Source of the DNA: Rhea pennata
Taxonomy: Eukaryota > Chordata > Aves > Rheiformes > Rheidae
Length of the DNA stretch: 64,000 nucleotides
Direction of reading: 5' to 3'
Assembly: GCF_028389875.1 (NCBI RefSeq)
Contig: NC_084663.1
Location: 204,197,876-204,261,875 of the forward strand
The notes beneath the pieces are model-generated. The model searched no databases. It had not been told where the DNA came from and saw only the letters and a program-made list of their open reading frames with translations. Positions 47,247-60,600 of the stretch are shown in pieces; position 1 is the first letter of the stretch, and each line of letters starts with the position of its first letter. The translations under genes and the position numbers were made by a program.

Positions 47247-47958
47247 TTATTTTCTTATCAAGGTTTTTTAAATAGGAAGATGAAATAACAATCAAAAAAA
47301 TTGAGGCAGCACGTGAATTGTGGGAAGCATATTTATATTTGGTTAAACTATACATAACTGGGTCTTAGCATATAACTAGAAATTATGAATTTCTGCCAGA
47401 ATAAAAATAATAAAAAGAAGCTACTATAACAACAAAAAGGTTTTAAAACAAACACAGGATTTGAGATCAGATATTAGTTTCTGTTTTTCTGCTTTTCCTT
47501 CTCACATTGACTCTGGAGTTATTGTTGCAATTTAGCATGGGACTATCTGAATTTGCGTCAAAATCTAGATAATTTTTAACTTGCAGTTTTTGCTCTGGAT
47601 TAACATATTTTATGGGAGGTGGATTGACATTTATATGGTAAATATAAATACTGATAAATAATAAGAGCAATTTTTGGACTGTAATTGGATTTCAGTAATG
47701 ACTTTTTTCCCTGTATGTCTCAATATACCTGTAGAAAAAGACAGATATTGCCAGGCCTATTTCTCTTATAAAGGGCAACTGCAATCCTGTGGTAATCTGA
47801 GGTTGCTCAGAAGTAGGAGACAGTGACACCACCCAGGTGTCTTACTTCTGTGCCCCAGAACGACACGGACACTGGAAGCTGCTGCTTCCACAGGTAACAC
47901 TGAGAGTCACAGATGGTCTTGTGGCACTAGGAAGCTCTTGATCTGGGCTCTCAAGTTG

Positions 47959-48191
47959 TTTTTTTTTTTTTTTTTTTTTTTTTTTTGCCAGAAGCAGCCA
48001 TGCTTCCTGGAGAGCATCTTGGCTGTGGTCTGGCCGGGCTGTGCGTTGGGCAGTTTAGGAGAGAGAAGTGCCAGCTGGGATACCTGCTGATCTATCACGG
48101 CCCCTGGAGACTTCCCTAGCGATGCCATAAATATGTTAGTGATCTCCCTGATAGCTTGCCTTCTATCACTGTGCAGCATTTCTTCAAACAT
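47959..48191 (-). pseudogene. Poly(A)-tailed sequence, possible retrocopy
   Basis: On the minus strand, an ATG at 48191 opens a frame beginning MFEEMLHSDRRQAIREITNI and continuing FMASLGKSPGAVIDQQVSQL for about 68 codons. It then runs straight into 28 A residues (47986 down to 47959). A coding-looking stretch that ends in a long A run is the signature of reverse-transcribed mRNA. I do not recognise the parent; the charged start only vaguely recalls helical regions next to Myb/SANT-like domains. I could not find a clear target-site duplication, so a chance frame beside an unrelated A run remains possible. Confidence 0.3.
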
Positions 48192-51100
48192 ACATAGCCT
48201 AAATTATTAGTTTCTTTTCCTTGACCATGTTTTCTCAACCCAGAAATACTGTTTTTTGAGAGGGATCCTCTTCACTTTAAGTGTTGCCACCTGCAGCATC
48301 TCCTACTTGAAAACGAAGACACTAGCTCCCTCTGAACAACTCCAGATGATCCAAAAAGTATAGCAATAACCCATGGTGTGGGAAGGCACAGAGGTGAGCA
48401 GTTTGAGAGTACTATTTTAATAGGCTATGTTGTTGTTTTGAGTAAGCAGTGATAATAAGCAAGGTTACATCTTGACTTCCTTCTCACCTTCCAGTCTTAA
48501 TTTATTTTCAATGCTAAGGATCTGTCCTGATGGGTGGGAACCCAAAAGCTTTTAGGCATAAATCCGGAGGTGTGCAGCCATTTCCATAAAATTTGTCAAA
48601 TCTGTTACAAGCAGGAGAGCAGAATTATGACTGGACTGTTTTTCAGTGCAGTCTCACCTGGAGGACACGGCCTTACCCACAGTCATTTGTGTTGCCCACA
48701 GTCATTACTGTAACTGTTGATGCTGCAAGTGAAGTTGCTTGCGCTAGTGGCGGTTTTTGCAAGGCAAACATATTTCCATTAGGAATTGGATTCAGACTAA
48801 AGTACTGGATTATCAGCTTGCTTTCAGGAGGTAGTAACTAATTTTGGACTCTGCTGATGTGGGCTGAAATTTATTTGCTGTAACAGAGGTAAAATGTCTA
48901 TTTCCAGCAGGAATCTAATTTTTTTTTTCTTTGCCGTTCTGGTTTTTGTCTTGTTACTGACTACCATCTCATACCATGCTGGAGCTTGTTAGGAAACTAA
49001 TTCTCATTTTATTTCTTGCAAGACTAGAGATCATTTTGTTGGTATCTTCCACAGGGTGATCCACATAACTTAGTTTAGGCCTATGGTAGCTGGCTTCTTC
49101 CTGTTTTTCACCTTCTGGGTTGTTTGACTCACGGAAGCATGATCCTGTGGGCTGCTTGCTGTTATTAATTGTACGCTGCATATTGGTTTGTCTTTGGGTG
49201 TTGCCTTTCTATTCTTGGAATCTTGCAAATATTTCAAACAATCGGCCTGTTCTTTAGCAAGTGCTCTATGCACACTGTAGGCCTTTTGTGAATTTCTGTG
49301 TAAAAATAATAAAAGAATGACTAATAGAGCATGAACAGTGCTTGTGACACTGTAGTCCATTGTGTAACTATTGAGAGCAAAATTTGCATTCCTAGAAAAG
49401 CTTGTTCACGGTCAAAATATAAGGACATTTTCTTTATGGCCCATGGGAAAACATGTACTATATATTCATCCCAGGGTGCTACTTAAAAGGATCAACTTTT
49501 AAAAAATGACATTTTCTTTCCTTGGAACATCGCAGTCAGATTGAGACCTGGATTTGCTTGGCAACAGAAGTGAATCTTTTTCATTCAGGCAAGTGGCATG
49601 GGGGGCTGTTCTAGGTCTGTGACACGTATGCACAATGATTTGTTTGCTGAAATGGTTTCTTTTTAAGATGTTGTTAAGCTCTGATGTTGCCAACCCTTTT
49701 GAATGGAGAGGATACATTATTATATTATATAACTGTCTGCTTCTTCTGAATGCCAGAGGAAGCCTGGCGATTGATTCTTTTCTTTCCTTCAAAAGCATAT
49801 TTGTTTATGGCTTTTCTCCCCCTCTGAGATTGTTACAGGTCAAGCAGATGTTGAAGTGGGATCTTCAACTGTTTAGCAAAAACCTGAGTTCTATGTAGTT
49901 CTTAAACGTAGCAATTGTATGGTCTGCATTTGCATAAGGAGACAGTACTGTGGTTTTTTTGTGAATATAAGGATGCATTTTATGTATAATTTTCTTTTTA
50001 GGTGTAGTCTAAGTAGAATAAGCCTGTTTTCTTTTCCTATTTTGATGAGAAGAACCAAGACTGAATCACTGCTTGCTGGAGATAATACTTCTTTGTCCAT
50101 CTGTGTAAGCTCTTCAGGAGAGGGGTTGCTTATTATTTTGGGTACGTACAGCACCTAGCACAGTGGGATTCTTGTCCTGGGACAGACTGGTTGTTAAAAT
50201 GCTAAAACTTAATTTACAGAGCAGAGTTTGTTGCAACCCTGTGGCAGAGAAAGATCGCTGCGCAGAACACCCACCCCTGCTGCTGGGTCCCAGTTCGGTC
50301 AGACACCGACTGCTCACTTAAGTGCTTGCCTGAAGAAGGACCTGCAAGGCACTTCTGAATACCCTTAGGAATAGATGTACAAATCAGAGCTGCAGGAACC
50401 ACCTAGCCTCGCGCAGGTCCACAGAGAGCTGCTGTAAGTGGAAGAGCCTCACGTGGGCAACAGCTGGTTTTCCCAGGCCAGTTCAGCCAAGACTAGCTAG
50501 GACAAAAGTGATATTCATGGGGAACAAACAGTGGTTTGTCTCCCTCTGCTCTGATACGACCCAAAGATTTTCAGTACTTTTTTCATTCTCTGAAACAAAC
50601 AGGAGTGTTGAAAGTTTTGAAGAGGAAGAGCTGTCCACTTGATTTTGGGAAGTGAGCAGGGAATGCTCAATACCTCTGTGTAGTTACACTTTTAAGAAAA
50701 GTGCCCCAGTACTGGAGGTGCACCCATTCATGGCTCTGCTGTAAATTTGAATCAACTGAATCCTGCTCTCTTGACATCTATAGCTTCCAAATTAAATTGT
50801 ATTTGCCACTAGTCATCACTAATTTGCAGTTTTTACCTTGATTAATTTTTAGGAATGTACATAATGAGAAACTTTTACAAAAACAGGAAGAGAGGAAATG
50901 GAAATTTACACTCTGCAGTGCTTTTCTCATTTAGGATTTCTGGGGCTGTAACTGTATAGCACGGTGATGCATTTTATCACATGTTTTCCATGTCAGTTCA
51001 GTGGCTATTGAAACAAAACATACAAGTGGAAACAGAAGAAATGGTGTGAGCAGCTCATGCCAGTTAGCATCTAGGTAATTGGCACACCTTTACAAGCAAA

Positions 51101-53559
51101 GAAGCACTACTTACAGTCAAAGGGAAGAGAAAACTCATAAAGAAGGTGTTAGAGAGCTGACTTTGTCATAAGTGACTGCATTTTGGTTGCATTAGCTAGA
51201 GGAATGAACCAGGTTTGTATTTTTAGAGATCAGTAGAGAAAATAAGTGTCCTAAAACCCTATGCATAAACTTTTTTTGTTTTTAAAAAGCTTATTTTCCA
51301 GAAATGTTTGTCCTTCCTGTCGCATCATTTTTTTTTCTCAGAGATCTAGATGCTTTTTCCCAGGTATTCCAGTCATACACAGCTTCCCAACCTTAGATTT
51401 AGAATAGGAGCTTTAGGAACCTGAACTTCTGAGCCCTCCCCAAGCCCCCTCCCCAAGCAAAACCTGAGCTTTTCTTAAAAAAAAAAAAAATAACGTTTTT
51501 CTTTTGCCAGTATCTTGTTTTGAAGCAAGACAAAGGTCTCTTTCTCAGTTTTCAAAGTCTGAACGAGCATCTTCTAAAATTAACAGTGGGTAGTTTCTTT
51601 CGGAGTTGTAATCCAGACCCTCTTTGCATAAGGTTTTTTCTTGGTCTTTAGGGAGAAGAACAGGAAGAGGCAGACCTCTGAGACGCTTGTTTGCAAATGA
51701 CTGTTCTTAGCAGTTAAATGCTTGACTTCATATTACTAAAAGATATATACTGAAAGGTCCCTCATAATATGTTATGAAGGTTTCTCCCTTCCCCCCCCCC
51801 TTTTTTTTCCATGTGGTAAGTAAAATCAGTTGTCATGACTTTCTTCCTGGATCACACAACCTATCAGGAGAGGTTGTATAGCATGGTTGTCCCTAAGTCT
51901 GACTCTCATTGAAAGCTCTTCCTAGAGATATTCTACATTTCCTTCTTGTGGAGGGTGGATGGATGGGGAAATAAAATACTATTTTTATAGTACAAAGAAT
52001 ATTGTAATAAATTGCCTACAATGGGAGTAATGATATAGAGAGGAAAAATCAGACCTGCATAAATGGTGTGTTTGTCTGCATCTTTCAGTTTGACTCTGGC
52101 AGTCCCTGTGCATCTCTGTGCTTAGTTTCTACTTAACCTGTGTTGCGTTCCTCTCAGAGCCTCAAGCGGTCAAATCACCACCTTCTAAAGTTGGATTTGG
52201 GCTTTTTCCTTCCATCGAAAACTGTTGCTGATCTAGTCTAGATCTCCTCCTATAGTAGTTTCCTTAATCTTTTTTTATACACCTTGTTTTTATAAGTGTC
52301 TGAAGATAGAGGTTGCCTCAGATGGCTCTAGCAGGTGCTGTTTGGTGATACTTTTTGAAATGGCCTGAGACTTTGCCTCTGCTTTCCACCAAAGATTTCC
52401 TCGGCACCTTCACAGTGTAACAGGATGCGTTTGTGTGTCTCAGACATTTCTGCCTGCAGTTTCTTTACATGTTGTTAAAGCTAAGCACATTGGCATACCT
52501 TCAGTTCTGCTGTGGAGGCAGTAATATCTTTCAATTGCCTGTACAAGAATCACCAGAGGGCATCTGTCTGAGTCTGAATTATGTTTGAAAACCATCTGGC
52601 ATGGTGTGGGATAGTCGTAATAATAACAGTGAACACTTTATCAAGAGCTGAGTCATTGTACTTAGTTTCTATTGTAATTCTTGTACTATTTGCATATATG
52701 TATTCCATACAGCCAAGAGGTTAATAATATAAGTAGATACTATGCAAGACCATTATGCTCACAGATCTCATTTGGTCTCATTTATCTTTCAAAATCTGAC
52801 TGTAGGAAATACATTTTAATAATAATAATTATTAAGATGAAAGACTGACATCAGTGTTAGTTGCATCCCCAGACTTGCTTCCCTAAAGGTGCCTTTGAAC
52901 TGTTGCTGGGGCCCAGTTTGTCGTTTAACCTAAACATGAGGAAAGGATGTTGGGGAGCTACTGGGGCTTGCAGCATAGGAGCAGAACGGCTGCAGGAGGT
53001 ACTTGGTCTTCACAGGTCCTTTCTCGAATATCTACAGTCTGCCTCTTTCCCCTAGGAAGTGCTCTAAGTATTTTGTGAATCTCAAGATAGGTAGTTTCCT
53101 TGAACATGAAAGAAGTTCAGAGATAAAATTCTCATTTTTCAGGTTGATTGTGTTGCATTCAGCCAAACCTTCGGCTAGCAGTAGTTGGCAAAATTCCAGT
53201 GATTTTTTTTAACCCTTTTTGAAACCTGGTCAAGCATACATATGTTCCTGAATGTTTGTCAGGTGCCCCCAGAACCCAACAGTAATGTGTGACCCTCATG
53301 CTGTTGCCATCACTCAAGTCTTGCCCTGTAGCGTTTAACTAGTGAAACGCAGGTGTGTGAGGTCTTTCTCTGTGAAAATACTGCTTCCTCAGAGGGATCC
53401 TCAACATTTTAGACTAACAGCAGAATTGCTCCATAATGCTGCCAAAAGTACTGTACCATCCTGCACTGGCAAAAGCTGTGATACAGTGCAGAAATTACAG
53501 CAAAAGCAGGAATGAATGATTTGCCGCAGGCTATGCAGAAGGGCTTGTGGCAGAGCTGG

Positions 53560-54060
53560 AGAGGGAGCTCTGGTCTCTCCGCTCCCCGTTTGCGTGTCAG
53601 CCACAGGTTGCTCTCTCTCCCCTGCCCAAACGACTATTAAACTACAACGCTTGAGAGTCTTTGTTTTTGCATTAGCAGCAGAGAACTCTATACTAACTAC
53701 ACTGCTGAAGCTAATAAATTTCTCATGTTCACGCAGGGACATCGGGTTAATTAGTTGGCTAAGCAGCAGGGCTGGAGCTGCGCAAGTGCGTGACAACGAT
53801 AAGAGAGGAGGAGTCGCAAGGCAGCGGAGGTTTGCTCGTCTGCTCTTTTGTTTTGTTTCAGCCCCATAGAAATGCTTGATGGAAAGAGCAGAGGCCCCGA
53901 ACCAAGCATATGCAACCTGTGCATACCGTGCAGGGCTGCATAGTGCAAGCGGCATTCTTCGCTGTGTGTGCAGGCTTTCCGACAGCACTCGCTCACATCA
54001 CGGTGAGCCTTCGCATTGGCTTTCACGGAGGCAGGGAGAGCCTGATGCTGGGAGCTTTTG
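53560..54060. promoter_or_regulatory. CpG-enriched patch in MTMR2 intron 1
   Basis: By eye I count about 21 CpG dinucleotides in 500 bases here, well above the surrounding intron. A good splice-donor sequence, ACG|GTGAGC, occurs on the + strand at 54003. The minus strand is open for 195 codons (53401-53988), but the translation shows no recognisable domain. It could be an internal promoter with an alternative first exon, or an enhancer, about 3 kb before MTMR2 exon 2. No TATA box or clear start site is visible, so the call is tentative. Confidence 0.3.
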
Positions 54061-54374
54061 AAAATCCACTTCTAAAATGCAAATGCTTTCGTTCATTAAA
54101 ACTCACTTGAAGCCAAGCGTGATCAACAAACACAAAACACTTTCACAGCTCAGACAGGCTGTGGATTATGGGTCTCCTCTTCACCCCCCACCACCCCTGC
54201 ATAAAGCTGTTCACCCCTCAGCCTATAGAAGCAAAATTAATTGACAGTTCATAAAACCTTGGTCTACAGTGAGCAGATAATCACTGCCTGTCCATTAACA
54301 AGACACAGGGAACGTGCAAGAGTGGAATAGTTGTGTGATCAGAACAACTGGAGAATTTCTAATCCTTTTGTTTA

Positions 54375-54535
54375 GCGCTTTCCTTCACTGGAAGCTGTTA
54401 AGAGAAGGTTAGACAGACATGTCTGGGAAATTGTTTGGGTGTAGCTGGTCCTAGTTTGGGGACAGAGAGGGAAAACCACAGTACTTCATTAAAGGCCCTT
54501 CCAGTTGCATTTTCTGTGGTTAAGGGATGTGAAAT
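54375..54535 (+). mobile_element. Ancient CR1/L3-like LINE 3' fragment
   Basis: GGAAGCTGTTAAGAGAAGG, GACAGACATGTCTGGGAA, TGTAGCTGGTCCTAGT and GGCCCTTCCAGTTGCA occur in the order of the 3' end of old tetrapod CR1/L3 elements (the segment encoding the last ORF2 residues plus the 3' UTR). No open frame survives. Ends are approximate. Confidence 0.65.
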
Positions 54536-57084
54536 TCTCAAGGCAAATTAAAATGCTGCTGTGCTCAGTAATTTAGCTGTGATCACTCGGTGAGTAAGTT
54601 GTCCTCCTGTGCCATGGTAATGAAGAGGCCAGGTTATCTGCTGCTGCGTTCCTTGCTTGTTTATTTACACCTGTGCCTAGTGACTTGTAAGCTCTGAGTG
54701 AACTTGATGACTTTTTAAACTAAATTTAAATGCACAAAATTTTAGCCCTTAAATGGGAGATAATTCAAAGTCATGACTTCAGAAGATTTAGTCTAAAACT
54801 CTGGCTCCCCCGACTGGAAGCTGCAGGGGGAGAAAGCATGGTGGATAAGGAGGGAAAAGAAGAGTTAGAGCAGTTACTGAGTGACAAAGGCATCTATAGT
54901 ATCTGTTTACTCTTAATTTATAACTTCAAGTGTTGTCTCTGTATGGGGTGATCTACAGGAAATAGATGCTGCTTTGTAGAACACTTAAGTGTGATTTTTT
55001 TGCTTATGTTTTAAAATCAAATTAATTAATTGAAAATATTGGACTGAACTCTGGAAAGATGAAGGCTGAACATACAGAAAACAATCTGAAATTAATTTTA
55101 AGAGAACACATCTAGGGGTCTTAGCTGGTTCAACTGAAGAAATGTAAAAATGTGGTCTAATGTTATGCCTACTTTAGCATGCCTGCAGGCAACTGAACAG
55201 AAGCGTTCTCAAGCTTCCTCACTGTCTCCAGATACAGGTTCCCTCCCTCCTCTGTGCACTGGATCTGGTGATTTATAGGGCAATATAATGAATCAGATCA
55301 GCCCTGTTATTCAACAGAAGACTCTCTTCATGTTTATTAATAGTTCACTGTCCTGGCAGATCGGCACATGGATCCTTGCATCCATGTGCTTGCTTGTTCA
55401 GCCCAGTGGGGATGGTAGCAGCTCACAGCCCGGGTGGAGGCGAGAAGGAAGAGAGGGAATATGATCAGCCCTTTCAGCAGTAGTGCACAGTTATACTAAT
55501 TTAGTTGTATTTGAAACTGTACATGAAGTCTGTGTATGTATGAGGCCCATCAGCCTGTAAGAACAGGCCAAAATGAGGAAACTTGCAGATTGGTCCTTAT
55601 TATTTTAGAGTCAGATTATTTTCTGCCTGGGCTAGAGATTCTGCTGTCATGAGAGTATGAGTGGTGTTGGGTGTATGAGCGGTCCATCTGAAATGCAGCG
55701 TTGCTGGGCAAACTCATGTCAAGAGCTAAGTAACTTGGAAAGCTGGGTGTTTAGCTGTTGAACCATGTATAATAAGTGCATTCAGTGGAATTGTGCTGTT
55801 CATTTTATGCAACAGTATCATTTATTTTAAATAATTTTCTACTACTCCCCAAACTTCCATTTCTAAATTTCCCCTTCATAGCATTAAAAAGTTGCCAATA
55901 CTCTTTAAACCTTGCAGAGAAAGCACTGACTCCCAACAACAGCCCAATTTTACTGTAGTACCTCATATTTTTAACACTGCCTGTGTAATACTTTGCCAAA
56001 CTCCAAAGAACAGAGATTGAAATGGAGCATTGTAGCCTTTCAGTGGCTGTTTACCAGCAGTTAAGCAGCAAAACAGTTTTGAGACAAATAACAGACCTCC
56101 AGGCCCTTTGAAAGCTCGGATATAGCTGTTTCCAGGTTGTCAAATGTATTTAATACAACTAGTAATGGTAATATTCCTGCTAGAATTGTGCCCTGGCCAA
56201 GGCCAGGCTTGGAGCTTGGTAGCCAGTCCTGAAGAATATCTTTACACCCAAGCAAAACCTTTCCGAGGTCTGTGGGGATCCATAAGGATGTAGGAATTAA
56301 TTGGTCTAGGTAACATTCACTGCCATACTATGGCTTCATGGAATAATAGAGTACCACAGAGAATATTTCTTTACAATCATAGAGTGTTTTAAGAGCATTA
56401 TTATCAAATGCTAATTTTAAACAATTATGGTTCTAATGGTTGAGAGTTTGCAACATAAAAATGCCATAAAATGAGCTTATTTTAATTGCTTACAGCTGTA
56501 CTGAAAAAAAAAACTTTTTAAAAAATCAGATATACTTTGTTTTTGATCAAATTACACTCTGTATTACCAGAGAGTTGTGATAGTATAATGGAAGAATCTT
56601 TTTAATTCTCCTGAGAGTTATACTTACTCCTGAAGGAGGAAAGTTATATGTGATGGAAAGCATTTTCATTCTGAATTTATTCCGCCATTGTAAAACTGTG
56701 GTTGGAATTGTGCTGGCATGTATTCAGGATTCTGTCTGTTTTTATCCAATTGTAGCACACTAATATCTCCCATCTGAAAGTTTGAAATTGAGGCTCGTAG
56801 TTTCTATGATTTAGGGTTTGATCAAGTTTGTGATTACCATAGTGTTGGCTCTGTTTGAGCTGGGGCTTGATAAGGGATTGTATGTGCTTTGGTAATGCAT
56901 AGCAACAGAAAGGAAAAAAGGTTCTTTTTAACTACTGTTCAAGGAGAATATACTTGACAATGGAAAGGGTGGAGACTTGTGAAAATTGTTTGATATGATT
57001 GCAAGTGAGTGTCTGGCTATGCTTGTAGCCTTCTATGCAGTCTTAGAAATGCACAGTTCTGATATGTTGTGTTTCTCTTTACAG

Positions 57085-57190
57085 TGCTTCCACTTCTCAC
57101 TCAGACCATTCTGCCCATACCAAGTCTGCTTCTGCAGTATCATCCGACTCGGTCTCCACCTCGACAGACAATTTTTCTCCAGATTTAAGA
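57085..57190 (+). CDS. MTMR2: MTMR2 coding exon 2
   Basis: This internal exon of 106 bases starts after TTTCTCTTTACAG and ends at TTAAGA before the donor GTATGT (57191). Its first T completes the Ser codon begun by AG in exon 1, giving [18 protein letters not shown] across the junction, then [19 protein letters not shown] and DLR. Exons 1 and 2 together make exactly 63 codons, so the next exon must start in phase 0. The segment is the Ser/Thr-rich N-terminal tail before the PH-GRAM domain. The DNFSPDL motif keeps the proline-directed Ser (residue 59 here, equivalent to human Ser58). Human Ser58 is reported to be phosphorylated by ERK to control endosomal targeting. The reading frame and sequence match mammalian MTMR2 closely, which fixes the gene identity. 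Confidence 0.97.
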
Positions 57191-57553
57191 GTATGTATGT
57201 TTTATCTTAAAAAACAACAAAAAATTGTGGATAAAATGAGTTCCTTCAGAGACTGTTTCTTGCTCCCTTAAGTATGGATATGATAAAATGATTTCAGCAT
57301 TCTGATTCAAGCCAAATTTTAGTAGCCAAAGCATAAAATGACCCAAAGTCAAACAGGTGAAACAGAAATCAGAGTTCAATCACTACCATATTATCTTCTT
57401 CTTTATAAAGTTGTTTAATCTTCAAAAAGCTGACTCTGCAATTCAGGTTTGGAGATGAATTTTCAAAGGAGTTCTATTTTCTTTTAAGTGCTTTAAGTGA
57501 GTGGAGATACTCAACCAACTATTTTTTCCTCATTTATTTACTTATTTTTCCTG

Positions 57554-57570
57554 GTATATGTATGTATGTA

Positions 57571-57602
<32 letters not shown>

Positions 57603-57610
57603 CATATATG
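57554..57610. repeat. (TATG)n-(TG)n-(TA)n microsatellite
   Basis: Four TATG units pass into a TG run and then about nine TA units. It lies some 360 bases into MTMR2 intron 2. Confidence 0.95.
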
Positions 57611-60600
57611 AGATTTACACTCTTGAAAAGTTCTGCTTGTTTGTAAACACTGAATCTTCTTTCACAGAAAGATTACTATCTCTGAGCTGATAAAATAATC
57701 GTCTGTTACAATAAATGGTTCTGACATAAAAGGTTCCGAAGAAGGCCCTTTAAGTCCATTATTAAATCTGTTAATGGAAAATCCATAGTTCTAGTTCGGA
57801 GTCACAAGAGTTCTGAAACCTATCTATACACGTCTCTTGCTGAGATCAAAGGATTTGTTAATATAGCATAACTCTGAAAATAAGATCCCTGAATATAAAA
57901 TTATTAGCATTGGTACGTTGTAATAATGACTTGCAGCAGTTCTCACCTATGGTTGAGCAGCTTTGTAAAATCTAAACACAATGAAATGGTGTAAAAACTC
58001 TAAACACAAAACTAGTATGTTTCTCTGACAACTATGGTATTTTATTTCCTGTGAGTTTTCTCTGCATAGTTCTTAATTAATAGGAAATCCTCTTGTTCGT
58101 AGGTGGTAAGAGCTTGCATGTTTCTTTCTGATGACAGTTTGCTAAAGGAAGCTTATTAACCACTATTGAGCTACGATTTGAAAAATAATCAGTAGTTTGT
58201 ATGTGATCTAGTGACAGTTTGCATCTTTTATCTATGAATACAAAAAGTAATTTTCAGAACATGTCTAGGTAAAAAAGTATGTAATACACCTGAAGTTTTC
58301 CCCATAAAGTTGAGACATTCATTTACCCCAACGTACAGAAGACCATTTTTAGGCTAGGGCTAAGTCAGAGCAATAACCGTTTCTCTCTTCATTGCTGAGA
58401 CTAGTGTTGGAGAACAGGTCATGAGGATGAAATCAAAATCTGTCCTCTCCTTATGGACAGCCTCTTATGTTGGTATCACTGAGGGACTGCAGTCCCACTG
58501 CCTGTCCTGAATTCAGTTGCTGTCAGGGCTAGTGCATTACTGTTTGCTCTCTGGGCTTGTCCTTAATGGCTAGTGCTAGCTGCTTAGTGAACATGCTTGG
58601 GAATGGAAGACTTACTATGCATGGTGATCAGCTAAGAACAGTATATTTCAGATCTTGAAAATGAGACAAGGAGAACAGACGCTAGTCATTTATTCTTTGA
58701 CCCATTTTCTCTGAATTAACATCTATCATGTGACAATTTTTGCAGTATTTCAACTTTTTTTTTTTTTTTTTAAAGCCTGTTCACTGAGATATTTTTTGCA
58801 AGGTCCTGACTGTTCTTATTTTCTGACGTTTCTGAGATGTGGCTTTGCCTTTGATATTCTAGGTGAGGTCATACCATTAACTGATGTAACCACATTAGTG
58901 TTTTGCATAATAGCCCATTCCTTACACACTTGAGCATCTTGAGCCAGCTTTGATTGGCTCAAGACCATGTGAACTCCCAAGTCTTAACAGGTACTGAGAT
59001 TTAAGCTGAATACTTTATTTCTTCTTCAGAAGAGAAGATATATTCCACACTGTTCTTGGGAGAGGAAATAAAAGGCCTAAAGTGGGAACTAACAGAGTTT
59101 TTGGTACCTCTGTGGTATCAAGACAAGTGCCTGGGTTCCACTGTGTTCTTATAAGGTGTTGTGTCAGTTAGATTTAAGAGGCTGAAAATAAGCATTTCAA
59201 GATTTTGAAGCAGATGTGCCAATTGTGGGATTATGCTCTTGATGTGTACTTAAATTATCCCTGCTAGAATGAATTGCTTCATGGATCCATCATCACTCCT
59301 ACCTCCACTTGGTCTCTGGCCCTGCATGTGCATCAGCTCAAATTTAGGAACTAAATTTCTGTGGCTATGGAAAAATACTTTGTGATAGCTACAATTAGTA
59401 TTATGATTTTTTGTGGGGAATTTTTAGAAGAACAGTAGGTGGCTGTTGGGAGGAGAGAACCAAGAGAAGGACCCATGTATTTTCTTGCAGTCTGTGCCTG
59501 CAGATTTCTTTTGGAGAGCAATTAACACTCTGTGTGTTTGCGTGTGTTTATAATGAGGTAAATAAGACAACCCCTTGGAATTCCTGCTGAACGCATGTGC
59601 AGTATTTTTCCTAAATCTTTCTCCAAAGTATTTCGTAGTAAATTTTATAAAGTTTTTTTTTTTTAATGTATAGTGAGCATTTTGATATCTGGAATTAAGT
59701 TTAAATTGCTTTTCCTCTCCAATTTATAGAATTTTCACTTCATAAACTAACTCTAAATAAATTTTGGCTGCTACAGTTAGCTGTATTAAAAACAAAGCAC
59801 TGTTAGGTTCTACTCCCCCCACCCCCTGCCTTGTCCTAAACTCAGATCCGAAGCTGTTTAGAATTGATTTAGGGAAAGCACTTTTCAAGAGAATTTTTAG
59901 CAAAATGCACTGCCATATGTTTGAACATAAGTTATAGATCATGCAAGAACAGAATAGAAGTAGTTGGAAGTGAAAATGAGTTGGAAATTCATATATATTT
60001 TGTACATTCAGAGTGAAAACTCAAAAACACCTTAGAGCCAATATTGCCAAAGGGGCTGAGATGCCTATATACCTCTTACGGATCTGGGCACATGGTGATT
60101 GAAGTATAGTGAGATTCTTGTTCCTAAGTCCCATAGGTAGTATTTTCTGTGTTGCCTGTGGGCAGATATATCTGTGCAGGCTGTTAAGTTTTGTTGTTAA
60201 TGCTTTTATCAGTAGGGACTTTCTTTTTGAGTTAGCTGTTGATTTATAGGCTATAGCCTGAAGTATACCATATTCAGAACTTTGGAATAGTTCTTGTAAA
60301 AGATTTAAATTCCTTGCCAGGGTGCCATGTGGAGTTGGGGAGCAGTGGTTATGGCCATGGGAGACTGCTGCCAATTCCCTTAAGAATAGTACCCTTACCT
60401 GAAATCTGTTCATTGTGTTTGGTTTTGGACTGTGTAAAGCTAAAGCCTGAAACAGAGTTTGGAGATTCCTAATTATGGCTTTCTTCTGTTGTTCCTTGCT
60501 GCTAGTCTGTTCTGTGGTAAGCAGGGCTCTTGTACAAGTTAGTGCCTTCTTACAGAGAAATATCTGGCAGCAAATTTCCAGTACGGCAGATCAGCACGTT

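Larger units (their letters stand above)
36426..57084 (+). other. MTMR2 intron 1 (20.7 kb)
   Basis: The intron runs from the donor GTAACG to the acceptor TTTCTCTTTACAG. It contains a 13-G run (36578-36590) within the CpG island, an inverted CR1 (37193-37860), a 9-bp-arm palindrome CATGTTAAAGCTTTTAACATG (38705-38725), a T21 run (41947-41967), an ATAC microsatellite (42520-42596), small tandem duplications (about 45655-45709 and 45966-45990), a CR1 (46442-47246), a poly(A)-tailed sequence (47959-48191, minus), a CpG-enriched patch (about 53560-54060) and an old CR1-like piece (54375-54535). Otherwise I see no gene. Mammalian MTMR2 uses alternative 5' exons, so unrecognised non-coding exons may be present. 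Confidence 0.85.
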
